From NCBI RefSeq assembly GCF_009695775.1, contig NZ_VUNG01000042.1, forward strand, positions 1-34,847: a DNA stretch of 34,847 nt. The letters are read 5' to 3'. The DNA is from Hallella mizrahii (GTDB lineage Bacteria > Bacteroidota > Bacteroidia > Bacteroidales > Bacteroidaceae). The translations under genes and the position numbers were made by a program. Of the stretch, positions 24,886 to 33,584 are shown one piece after another. The notes under the pieces were generated by a model. It was not told the DNA's origin and made no database searches. It worked only from the letters and a program-made list of their open reading frames with translations. Every line of letters starts with the position of its first letter. Position 1 is the stretch's first letter.

Positions 24886-25332
24886 TCAATATTGCTGAGG
24901 GATGTACTGCGACTTAACAGTATCATAGACCTTCATAGCAGGCAAGCCGGTGACACGCTTCGACGCCTTATCCAGTTGCTTCGGAGTAATCTGTAGATAA
25001 CTAGCCAAGCTTTTAGTGGTCATATCCTTATCCTCTATATGATTGAGAATTGTATCGAATAAGTAGGAAAGGAAGAGACTATCCACTTGATGATAGTCGG
25101 CGCGATTGCTAATGACATGTTCCTGTACACCTGTAAGGTGACGGTGGAACTGCTTGACGACATTGGATCTTAGTGCACGTCTGTAGCGTTTTCTATATCC
25201 GAGAAGCCGATACAAATAGAAAGCGTCTGCAACGATGAAAACCAGCGCAGCAACGACAATGATAAATGGAATACCCAAAACACCCAAATCGACGCTATCA
25301 AACAGAGACGCTAAAAATACCCAACCTGACAT
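24886..25332 (-). CDS. Small membrane-anchored protein with half an AraC-type HTH (copy A)
   Basis: I do not recognise a named family. The 148-residue protein has one membrane helix (about 18-42, GIPFIIVVAALVFIVADAF), a basic juxtamembrane stretch (YRKRYRRALRSNVVKQFHRH), a helical middle, and a C-terminal region (104-143) TTKSLASYLQITPKQLDKAS followed by KRVTGLPAMKV. This C-terminal region reads like the first helix-turn-helix plus linker helix of AraC-type domains and resembles the corresponding part of the hybrid regulator at 26354-29179 (LASKMCMSTSQFYRKM..TGMTP). The second AraC sub-domain is absent because the protein ends there. It is a paralogue of the protein at 25575-26027. A -7 box is at 25411-25418. 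The role in membrane-tethered regulation is inferred. Confidence 0.8.
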   Translation of the reverse strand: MSGWVFLASLFDSVDLGVLGIPFIIVVAALVFIVADAFYLYRLLGYRKRYRRALRSNVVKQFHRHLTGVQEHVISNRADYHQVDSLFLSYLFDTILNHIEDKDMTTKSLASYLQITPKQLDKASKRVTGLPAMKVYDTVKSQYIPQQY

Positions 25333-25410
25333 AATTCTAAAATTTTAAATGAAACATAAAGAACGACTCACAGTGTTATTTCTATTACCACTATTCGTCT
25401 TAACACGCTG

Positions 25411-25418
25411 CAAAGTTA
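25411..25418 (-). promoter_or_regulatory. Minus-strand -7 box upstream of small membrane protein A
   Basis: Reads TAACTTTG on the minus strand (TAnnTTTG), 79 bp before the start codon. No -33 element of good quality is at the expected distance. Confidence 0.45.
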
Positions 25419-25574
25419 GGTATTTTCCCTCAAGAACATGATTTCATTTTCGGGATAAAACTTATCAAAAGTAGGATTTCTTTAAATTTCTCCCTATCAT
25501 TTCCATGCATTACTTTAGCGTAACATACAGTAAATCAATACTTTTACAATGATAGATTACTAATGATAATCGTA

Positions 25575-26027
25575 TTATTGCCGTACCCCATATTCTGATT
25601 TAACAATCGACACCACCTTCATTGCCGGCAAACCTGTTGCCTTCTTGGAAGCTAAATCCAGTTGGCGTGTCGAAATCTGCATCTTGTCGGCCAACTGATC
25701 CTTCGTCACGTCCTTATATTCTAAATGATCGATAATGCAATCAAAGAAAAGGCCAAGGAAAAGATTGTCGAAATTTTGATTATTACTTTCGCCACTATAC
25801 TTTGGATTATTCCTATCGATGACGTGGCGGTGGAACTGATGAACAACATTGGAGCGCAATGCACGCTTATTATTCATTCGGGCCCGCACGACACGACCCA
25901 AATAAACTGCATCAACTACAATAAAAATCATCCCCAAAATCAACAGGATCACAGGACCATTCATGGACCTCATCTCCACGCCATCCATCAGGGATCTTAA
26001 ATAAACTAAACCAGACATATAACTCAA
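25575..26027 (-). CDS. Small membrane-anchored protein with half an AraC-type HTH (copy B)
   Basis: This 150-residue paralogue of the 24886-25332 product has the same plan: membrane helix (about 24-45, GPVILLILGMIFIVVDAVYL), shared KRALRSNVVxQFHRH juxtamembrane motif, variable acidic/Asn-rich middle, and a C-terminal half-AraC region (106-146) with VTKDQLADKMQISTRQLDLA and ATGLPAMKV. The two copies have about 40 percent identity by eye, highest at the juxtamembrane and helix-turn-helix parts. Each has its own -7 box, so they may be expressed separately. It is transcribed divergently from the hybrid regulator at 26354, the usual arrangement for functionally linked regulators. Confidence 0.8.
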   Translation of the reverse strand: MSYMSGLVYLRSLMDGVEMRSMNGPVILLILGMIFIVVDAVYLGRVVRARMNNKRALRSNVVHQFHRHVIDRNNPKYSGESNNQNFDNLFLGLFFDCIIDHLEYKDVTKDQLADKMQISTRQLDLASKKATGLPAMKVVSIVKSEYGVRQ

Positions 26028-26089
26028 TATTAATTAATAATTATGCTATTTTAAAACCAGATATAAATCCAATAAGGGAATTAGGGCGG

Positions 26090-26097
26090 CAAAGGTA
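26090..26097 (-). promoter_or_regulatory. Minus-strand -7 box upstream of small membrane protein B
   Basis: Reads TACCTTTG on the minus strand, a perfect TAnnTTTG, 63 bp before the start codon. The 326-bp divergent gap to the hybrid regulator is AT-rich and otherwise without a credible gene. Confidence 0.5.
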
Positions 26098-26291
26098 CAT
26101 ATTTTAATTAAAATAAAAGCTATCTTATTGAATAAAAATCCGCGCTTCAACGATTTTTTTCTTTTATTGATCCTATCATTGTCGACCATAAAAACATAGT
26201 AAATTACTGATAATATTGATATTATATATGATATATTTAAAGATTTCAAACAACAACATTTTCACATAAATACAAAAAAGACTGAAAAAGC

Positions 26292-26322
26292 TTTGCTGAT
26301 ACTCTTTTTTTTCTTATATTTG
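26292..26322 (+). promoter_or_regulatory. Promoter of the hybrid regulator gene
   Basis: TTTG at 26292-26295 and TATATTTG at 26315-26322 with a 19-bp spacer give a perfect match to the Bacteroidetes consensus. The predicted start of transcription is about 25 nt before the ATG at 26354. Confidence 0.75.
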
Positions 26323-26353
26323 CCCTGTCTAAGAACAAACCTATAATGTAATC

Positions 26354-29179
26354 ATGAGCTTTCTAAACACCAAAATACATCATACACTCCTGAGACTCGC
26401 CACAGGCATAACGATTGTCATCATCTTGCCCCTTTTGTTCTCATGCAAGCATTCTGCCCCAAGTCAAACGGATCAGCATGAGCGCATAAGCCTGGACAGT
26501 CTGGCCGCTACCTACACAAGCGTGGACAGTCTAAGGCTGTTGCAAAAGAAAATGGAAAGAGAAGGAAACACGACAGGCAGCATGATCGTGCAAAGACACA
26601 TCGGCAATCTTTTACGCCTCGACAACCATTTCTCCCAAGCTCTGCAAATCCACTCCGACTGCCAAAGCCGCGCTCAGGCGGCCAACGACAAACTGGAATG
26701 GATACAAGCCACTAACGAGATCGGTACCGACTATCGCCGGGTTTGCATTTTCTGCATGGCCCTGCAATACCACTATAGAGCCTTGACGACCAGCAACAGT
26801 TACGCTGACACCAGCTACATCGCCAGAAAATGTAAAGCTGCTGCGCTCAATGGTCTGGGCAATGCCTATCTGGCATTACGCAATTACAACCAAGCCGACA
26901 GCATACTGAAACAAGCCTTGACAGAAAACAAAGCAATGAATTCTATCGACGGCATGGCCACCAACTACGCCAATCTGGGTATTGTCTATGAGTGCAGAGG
27001 GAAGAAAGACTCAGCCTGGAGCTATTACAAAAAGTCGATGTACTACAACCAAAAAGCCCACAACGTGATGGGCATATCACTCTGTCACACCCACTTCGGA
27101 TCTCTCTATGAGCAAGAAGGAAAAGACAAGCTGGCCCTCCAGGAATACCAAACCGCCTATCAACTGATGAAAAACTCAAAAAGCGCATGGTATATCCTGC
27201 CTTCACTCATAGCCCTTGCCAAATACTATGTGCACACCTCACAGTGGACTGATGCCAACCGCCACCTGGTCTTGGCACGCGACTTAGGAGAGAAAAACCA
27301 CCTTACCGAATATCTGGTCGACATCTATAGCCTATATTATAATTATTACAAACAGCAAGGAGACTACCGCAATGCCCTGCTGTTTCATGAAAGAGCCAAA
27401 GAAGAAAAAGACAGTCTCATCGACGAAGGCCGCATTGACCATATACAGAGTGTCAGCCTGAACATCGTGGAAAAGACAAATGACACGCTCCGGCAGGAGC
27501 GCTCTTCCCGCCAGCGCGCCTATACTATATTTGTGATCATTCTCGAAGTTCTGATTGCTGCCTTCATCATACTTCTCTACTCCCAAAAGCTACGCAAGCA
27601 GACTATGAAAGGCATGCAGCATGTGTCGGACTTGCGCGAAGACTTCTTCGCCAACATTGCCAACGAATTCCGCACACCGCTTACCATTATCTTAGGACTA
27701 ACCCGCTCCCTGCAAAGTGATTCCCATACCCTGGACAGCACTAAGGAAAAAGCCAAGGCTATAGAGCGCCAAAGCAATACCATCCTCTCGATCATCAACC
27801 AAGTAATGTCCTCCAAGAAACTCCCGACTGTCGTCAAAGATGAAGAATGGCGGCACGGAAACATCAGCCTTTTCATGGAAATGATATCACAGTCCTATCA
27901 GGATATAGCAGAGCACAAAGGCATCAACTACCAGTTTATCAAAGAAGCAGAAGTAGAAATGGACTTCGTACCCGAATACGCGGCAAAAATCATGAATACA
28001 CTGCTGGCCTATGCCTTCAAATACACCTCCAGAAACGGAACGGTTACCGCTACTATCAGTCGTGAGAAAGATACTCTGCATCTCACCGTGAGTGACACGG
28101 GGATAGGCATGCCAGCGGAAGTGGCAAACAAGGTCTTCACTCCTTACTTCCTGGAAGAAGGCAATATAAAAGACATAGACACCTGCATCGGCCTCTCGGC
28201 GGTCAAGCAGATTGTTGACATCGCAAAAGGCGACATCTCTCTGCAAAGCGACTTAGGAAAAGGCACCACCATACACGTCACCCTCCCCATCCACAGCGAT
28301 TATGCGCTCTCTCCCGATACGCAACAAGCTACAGCGCAAGTGGAGGAGAAAACGGAAGAAGAGGCGCCTTCCAACACCCACAGCCAAGAAAAAAAACAAC
28401 ACCTGTTGGTCATCGAAGACAACAATGACATCGCCAACTTCATCAACTCGATATTTATCGGCCAATACGACTTGAGCTTTTCCGCCGACGGCAACGAAGG
28501 TCTTCAAATGGCCATGGACAGCATTCCCGATCTGATCATCATAGACGGATCCATCAAGAGAGTCGATGGACTGGAACTGTGCCGACAGATACGCTCCAAC
28601 CCCGTTATCAATCACATTCCCATCATCATGATCACGGCAAAGGTGACCGAGCAAGACCAACTGGAATGCGCCAAAAACGGTGTAGCCGCCTGTCTGACCA
28701 AGCCCTTCACCGCCGAGGTCCTGCACACACATGTCGACAACCTGCTGAAAGGCCGGGATCTGATATTGAAGAAGTTCGCAGAAATATATGAAGAGCGGAA
28801 AGTCAATCCCATGGAAAACACGTCTTCACAGACAGCAGCCAATCTACAATTTCTGCATAAAGTCACGGAAACCATCTACCAGCTCACTGGCAGTCGAAAA
28901 GAGGTGACCGTGGCTGTTCTTGCCTCAAAGATGTGCATGAGCACCAGCCAGTTCTATCGCAAGATGGTCACCATGACGGGTATGACACCTACCGCATATA
29001 TACAGCGGACAAGAATCAAGAAAGCCATGAATCTCATCGACAGCCGAGAAGGCATCAGTATGGCCGACGTCGCCGATCAATGCGGCTTTGACGCTTACCC
29101 CAACTTCGTCAGGTCTTTCAAAAATGTGTGCGGCATCACCCCCACCGACTATCGGAGAGGAATAGATACCAAAAAGTAA
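26354..29179 (+). CDS. TPR-containing hybrid two-component-type regulator with degenerate kinase and AraC output
   Basis: This 941-residue protein has the layout of Bacteroidetes hybrid regulators. An N-terminal hydrophobic segment ends in a lipobox-like LLFSC (Cys31); TPR-like helices cover about 60-370 (GLGNAYLALRNYNQADSILK and similar); a membrane helix at about 389-410 follows; then a HisKA-like helix, a HATPase-like domain, a receiver and an AraC domain (about 845-935). The H box reads FFANIANEFRTPL: the phosphoacceptor His is Asn437. The N-box Asn is Tyr553 (LLAYAFKYT), and the first Gly of the GIGL box is Cys611, while the G1 box DTGIG (581-585) is kept. The receiver keeps Asp731, Thr761 and Lys783. 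Autophosphorylation at the usual site is therefore not possible, and signalling probably works allosterically or through another kinase. Confidence 0.9.
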   Translation: MSFLNTKIHHTLLRLATGITIVIILPLLFSCKHSAPSQTDQHERISLDSLAATYTSVDSLRLLQKKMEREGNTTGSMIVQRHIGNLLRLDNHFSQALQIHSDCQSRAQAANDKLEWIQATNEIGTDYRRVCIFCMALQYHYRALTTSNSYADTSYIARKCKAAALNGLGNAYLALRNYNQADSILKQALTENKAMNSIDGMATNYANLGIVYECRGKKDSAWSYYKKSMYYNQKAHNVMGISLCHTHFGSLYEQEGKDKLALQEYQTAYQLMKNSKSAWYILPSLIALAKYYVHTSQWTDANRHLVLARDLGEKNHLTEYLVDIYSLYYNYYKQQGDYRNALLFHERAKEEKDSLIDEGRIDHIQSVSLNIVEKTNDTLRQERSSRQRAYTIFVIILEVLIAAFIILLYSQKLRKQTMKGMQHVSDLREDFFANIANEFRTPLTIILGLTRSLQSDSHTLDSTKEKAKAIERQSNTILSIINQVMSSKKLPTVVKDEEWRHGNISLFMEMISQSYQDIAEHKGINYQFIKEAEVEMDFVPEYAAKIMNTLLAYAFKYTSRNGTVTATISREKDTLHLTVSDTGIGMPAEVANKVFTPYFLEEGNIKDIDTCIGLSAVKQIVDIAKGDISLQSDLGKGTTIHVTLPIHSDYALSPDTQQATAQVEEKTEEEAPSNTHSQEKKQHLLVIEDNNDIANFINSIFIGQYDLSFSADGNEGLQMAMDSIPDLIIIDGSIKRVDGLELCRQIRSNPVINHIPIIMITAKVTEQDQLECAKNGVAACLTKPFTAEVLHTHVDNLLKGRDLILKKFAEIYEERKVNPMENTSSQTAANLQFLHKVTETIYQLTGSRKEVTVAVLASKMCMSTSQFYRKMVTMTGMTPTAYIQRTRIKKAMNLIDSREGISMADVADQCGFDAYPNFVRSFKNVCGITPTDYRRGIDTKK

Positions 29180-29305
29180 ACATACACCCATTTGTTTGCG
29201 TTAACAACATTGAAATATTTGTTAAACAGGCACATAGAGAGCACCAATTGTGTTAAAGAGACAATAAAAGACAAGCGCCAAGTAACAATTTTACCGCATT
29301 TTTAT

Positions 29306-29313
29306 TATCTTTG
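29306..29313 (+). promoter_or_regulatory. -7 box upstream of the M23 peptidase gene
   Basis: TATCTTTG matches TAnnTTTG and lies 107 bp before the start codon. I see no convincing -33 box. Confidence 0.4.
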
Positions 29314-29419
29314 TAACGTCTTCATTCGTTTTGATGTATTGTTGTATGGTACACTCATCTCACTGCAAGGAATCCGTTTCCTCTTGAAGACTTAAACCTA
29401 TGATATAAGAAATAACTTT

Positions 29420-30352
29420 ATGACATTAAGATCGGCAATAAAAACATTCGCAATATCCGCATTATTCGCTTTAGCGGCGGAGCCCGTCCTGGGACAGGAC
29501 CTGCTGGCACGACAAGCCCCCATCGACCGCCGCGCCAAAAAGCTGGACTCTATTGAGGTCAGCCATTTTGCAGAGAAAGAAAACCTGCAATCGCCCGCAG
29601 CAAAGCTCTACGGCGACGAGTGGGACAACCGCTACGCACACCGCGCCACTGAACTCCCCGACTCTTTCGTCATCAACCTTCGTCATTTCTGTATGCCCAC
29701 GCCGAGCCGCGTCGTCACCAGCAACTTCGGTAGCCGCTGGGGTCGTATGCACAAAGGCTTAGACATCAAAGTATATATCGGCGACACCATCCGCGCCGCC
29801 TTCTCCGGCAAGGTGCGCATCGTGCGCTACGAAGCCGGCGGCTATGGCAACTACGTCGTCATCCGTCACCCCAATGGCCTTGAGACCATCTACGGCCACC
29901 TTTCCAAGCAACTCGTCAGCGAGAATCAGCAGGTGCGCGCCGGTGAGCCCATCGGGCTGGGCGGCAACACCGGCCGAAGCACTGGCTCTCACCTCCATTT
30001 CGAGACACGTCTGTGCGGTGTAGCCCTCAACCCGGCACTGATGTTTGACTTCCGCAACCAGGATGTCACGGGCGACTACTATGTCTTCAACCGCCGTCGT
30101 TACGACTCGGAGTCTGACCTCGCCACACGTGCCCGCGGCAAGGTGGGCAATGGCGGATACAGCAGCGAGCAAGTCAGTGGCGGATATGCCGGCAGCGACA
30201 GCGGCGAGCGTATCTACTACAAAGTGGTCAAGGGCGACTCTCTGGAGTCTATTGCCGAGAAGAACAATATCTCTGTCGATCAGCTCTGCCGTCTCAACGG
30301 CTTCCGCAAGACTCAGCGCGTGCGCCCCGGCATGATCGTCAGATGCGCATAA
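29420..30352 (+). CDS. M23-family metallo-endopeptidase with C-terminal LysM domain
   Basis: The 310-residue exported protein (signal peptide about 1-26, ends VLGQ) has a LytM/M23 domain (about 90-215) with zinc ligands His111 and Asp115 in HKGLDIK, and the HxH pair His191/His193 in HLHFE, so it should be an active peptidoglycan endopeptidase. A LysM domain (about 263-309, YYKVVKGDSLESIAEKNNIS) binds the glycan strand. Enzymes of this kind cut stem-peptide cross-links for growth or division. It stands alone, with a -7 box upstream and a strong terminator directly after it. Confidence 0.92.
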   Translation: MTLRSAIKTFAISALFALAAEPVLGQDLLARQAPIDRRAKKLDSIEVSHFAEKENLQSPAAKLYGDEWDNRYAHRATELPDSFVINLRHFCMPTPSRVVTSNFGSRWGRMHKGLDIKVYIGDTIRAAFSGKVRIVRYEAGGYGNYVVIRHPNGLETIYGHLSKQLVSENQQVRAGEPIGLGGNTGRSTGSHLHFETRLCGVALNPALMFDFRNQDVTGDYYVFNRRRYDSESDLATRARGKVGNGGYSSEQVSGGYAGSDSGERIYYKVVKGDSLESIAEKNNISVDQLCRLNGFRKTQRVRPGMIVRCA

Positions 30353-30380
30353 GCATTTAATCAGATACTCCATAACAAAC

Positions 30381-30427
30381 GGGCTCAAGCGTTTCCATCT
30401 CTTTTGGAAACGCTTGGGTCCTTTTTT
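30381..30427 (+). terminator. Strong rho-independent terminator after the M23 gene
   Basis: CAAGCGTTTCC (30386-30396) pairs perfectly with GGAAACGCTTG (30406-30416), loop ATCTCTTTT, extended by GGGCT/GGGTCC-type pairs, then six T at 30422-30427. Confidence 0.9.
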
Positions 30428-31053
30428 ATGCTCACACAGAGACACAGAGAATTCGAGAAATACACCTTATTATATATAGGGTCTATAGGATCCACGGATC
30501 ACAACAAGTCAACAAGCATTTTCAAGCATGGATCATACATCTTATTAAGAAGAAAATATTCTCGATATTCGTTAATATTCTTGATACCATCGAAGATGGT
30601 GCGTTTAAAGAAAAGCAAGGCTTTCCCTTCACTAACAGCAAGAAACGGTGGGCGTTTTGAAGTGAACGCTCCGCTACGCGGAATAAAGAATATAACCGAA
30701 TATCGAGAATATAATATATTCCCGATACTCGGGCTCTGTGCCCATGTCCGTGTTAGCCCTTATTACCACTTCCTGATAAAAATGTAACTATTCAGCTGCC
30801 ATATCGCCCTTTGGCGATAACAAGTTGTTGATATAACAGGGTTAGTTATATAGAAGCGATTCAGGCAAAAAGGCAAGAGGACTGTTACGAGCAGAGATGC
30901 ACATGCTATTCAGATTTCATTCTGGTTCTATTCTAACAAAAACAAATAGAGCCCTTGCAGTGATACAAGCGGTTTTCGTTGCAAAAGGAAGTGCCTGGGC
31001 TCTGCTTTTTTGTATTGATACAAAAGATATTTGCTTTTGAAACAAAAAAATAA
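30428..31053. other. Gene-free stretch with an inverted-repeat segment and a hairpin
   Basis: No gene is supported. A 34-bp arm at 30552-30585 (core ATATTCTCGATATTCG) is repeated inverted at about 30683-30716, with 28 of 34 positions matching, bracketing about 97 bp. TATCGCC-CTTT-GGCGATA near 30802-30819 is a hairpin. A 127-codon open frame at 30404-30787 has no recognisable motif and begins inside the terminator. Confidence 0.6.
30948..31011 (+). terminator. Candidate terminator of an unseen transcript
   Basis: AGAGCCC (30948-30954) pairs with GGGCTCT (30997-31003), with an inner TTGCA/TGCAA pair, and six T follow at 31006-31011. No gene precedes it, so it may end a small RNA from 30790 onward or act in a leader. 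The GH98 promoter begins about 40 bp further on. Confidence 0.5.
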
Positions 31054-31082
31054 TTGCCAATACTGCTAATCACTTATTTTTG
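31054..31082 (+). promoter_or_regulatory. Promoter of the GH98 gene
   Basis: TTG at 31054-31056 and TATTTTTG at 31075-31082 with an 18-bp gap fit the Bacteroidetes consensus. The transcript would begin near 31089, so the start codon must be downstream of that; ATG 31134 fits while a reading-frame start at 31080 does not. Confidence 0.6.
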
Positions 31083-31133
31083 CAGCAACACTATCAAATC
31101 TATTTCAATTCATTCAAATTATTAAAAACAAAC

Positions 31134-33584
31134 ATGAAGTCTCACAATCATTTTCTTTCAAGGATGCTTCTTGGATTGCTGTTGTGTTGCCTCACACAGA
31201 CTGTGGCAGCCCAAACGCGCCGTCCTATCGACTCCCGCCATCCGCTATGGATGATTCACATCGATGTGTGGAATTATGCCAATCCTCAGGCGATCATAGA
31301 CATGATCCCTCAGGACATTCGGCCTTATGTATGTATGAACCTCTCGCTGTCATGTCAGTACGACACAAAACTAAATATCTACAAGAAGCCACAAGATGGC
31401 ATCTCCACCCTGAAGTCATGGGCCACAGTCTGTCAGCACAATGGCATGTGGTTTACCTGTCAGCCTGCCAGCGGCGGTCACACCCACATCCAAGACAGCG
31501 ACTTGAATACCTTTGAATACTTTTTCAAGACCTATCCCAACTTTCTGGGCTGGAACTATGCTGAGCAGTTTTGGGGCTTCGATGTGCAAGGAGACAAAAG
31601 CTCCGCCTCTCAGCTTTCCCGCATCGCTCTCTTTGCCAAGCTTGTGAAGATGTCACACCAGTATGGCGGATTCCTCACGGTGAGTTTCTGCGGCAATATG
31701 TGGTCGCACGGACTCAGTCCCCTTGGCATGCTCAAGCGCAATCGCGATCTGCTTTCAGCATGTGAGAAATACCCTGAGGCCATACTGTGGCTGTACAAGT
31801 ACACCACATCGGGATGTTATTACAACACAGAAAGTGTCACTTGGGGACCCTATATCGCCGGACTTGCCAACAACTATGGTGTCCGTTATGACCGTTGCGG
31901 ATGGGATGCAGACAAGAACATCCTTGCAGGAACGGACAAAAACAATATTCAGTATCCCGTATGTGCCGGTATCTCCACCGTAATGGAGCAAACATGCGTC
32001 AATGGCGGCGCTGTGTGGGATGGTCCCGAAACCATACCCACAGAATGCGTCAGTGTGGGAAGAGACACACCGACCGGTGACGGTTTCATGCGTCATCACT
32101 GGAACTTCTTCCCCGGCTTCAAGAATGTGTGGATAGACATGTGGCGCAAGGTCATTGATGGCACACTGTATATCCCGACCCGTGCGGAGGTGCTGGGGAA
32201 GACCAAGATCGTCGTGATCAATGATGTCAACAGCGGTTCCGACGAAAACAAGTATGCCGGATGGCAAGACCTCTATGACGGACTCTATAAGCAAGACGAT
32301 CCCTATAACTGCAAGGCTGTCCGGTACAAGACCGGTGACGGCGCCTTCATGAACAATATGACATGGTTTAAAAAGACCGGACGCTATGGAGCCATCCCTA
32401 TTGTACCCGAGCTATATGACAACCTTGCGAAGGCTATTCCCGTTCAAAAGAAAAAGTCGACAAAGTGGTACAGCATAAGTGCCAAGCAAAACGACTTTAA
32501 CGCACGCTATGCTTCGGTGAGTACCGGTGACCTGTATGTCAACCGATACCGTAACCAACTCATCACCTATACCCCCTATTCCTATTTCAACAAGAAGAGA
32601 AATGCGTCGGCGAGCATACCCCTGCAATACAACACCTGCAAGGAACTTAAGCTGACATGGGGTAAACTCTCCTCGGGTGCCATACGTGAATATGCCGATC
32701 ATATCAACTTTTATCTGAACAACTATCGCACAGATACGACCACGCTGGTCACGGATCTGATCACGGTCACCGGTGCAAAGTCCAAACCTTCTTATAGCTA
32801 TACTGTGGGCACTGGCGTGGTATCATCTGCCTCATCGGCAAACAATCCGTCTGCCTTCATCACTGGTGAGAAGTGGAATGCTTCCACAGGCACGTATTCC
32901 ATCGAGGTGCGCCACTGTGGCTCGGTCAACCTGAAACTGACATGTAGTGGCAATGAGAGATGGCGCAGAACCGACTACCTCCCCAGCACACGTCTGGCCA
33001 CCCCCAAGCAGCCGCAGACCTATACCGGCCCCGTGATGATAGAGGCCGAAGACATGGACTACCGTTCCATACAGGAATGCAGCCGCGATCCTTACTATAA
33101 CCATCAAAGCGAACGGGGACACCATGGTACTGGATTCGTCATCATGGGTACCAACAAAAACGGCAGTCTGCGCTATGTCTTCAACTCTCCGGCAGCACAA
33201 AGATATCGTGTCACCTTGCGCTACATGAACACCTACAAGAAAGACAATATCCGGCTGACTGCCAATGGGCAAGTAAGTTACGTAGAGTGTCAGACCACCA
33301 ACACCAATGAGTGGAAAACCGTCAGCAAGGAATTCTCCTTCCAGAAGGGCAACAACTCTATCGTCATTGACAATATCAATGGCATCAACCTTTGGCTCGA
33401 CCAGATGGAGCTGAGCCCTGTCGGCTCTTCGTCGACCGCCAGTTCCTCAAATACTACGACTTCTTCTGCCGTCAATTTGGTCAAGACATGGCGCAGCGGT
33501 AATGACTTCATCCCGGAGGGGTGGACGGTAGTAGACGGCGGCAACGAGATTCAGCCGGGCAACCATAGCAGTGGCCCCGCGTGA
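31134..33584 (+). pseudogene. GH98-family glycoside hydrolase, N-terminal part of a frameshifted gene
   Basis: The 816-residue part has a signal peptide (1-27, ends VAAQ) and a catalytic domain (about 30-340) matching glycoside hydrolase family 98: HPLWMIHIDVWNYANPQ opening, DIRPYVCMNLSLSC, and NYAEQFWGF with Glu144 as the likely acid. A beta-sandwich region (about 340-630) and a CBM6/35-like module (about 635-760, MIEAEDMDYRS) follow. The family includes endo-beta-galactosidases and some xylan-active enzymes; the substrate is not decidable here. The frame stops at 33582-33584, in the middle of a module that continues in the next frame at 33581. The break is one base short in a CCCC run (GGCCCCGCG). 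This is a frameshifted or disrupted gene, or a sequencing error. Confidence 0.85.

Noticed and set aside
26046..26249. 67-codon minus-strand frame with hydrophobic stretches
   Set aside because: It lies in very AT-rich DNA that holds the -7 box of small protein B; hydrophobic translation is expected from such composition. No ribosome site is visible.
29192..29395. 67-codon frame between the regulator and the M23 gene
   Set aside because: It overlaps the -7 box of the M23 gene and has no recognisable motif.
30404..30787. 127-codon open frame after the M23 gene
   Set aside because: It starts in the terminator loop, spans the inverted-repeat segment, and has no recognisable motif, signal or ribosome site.
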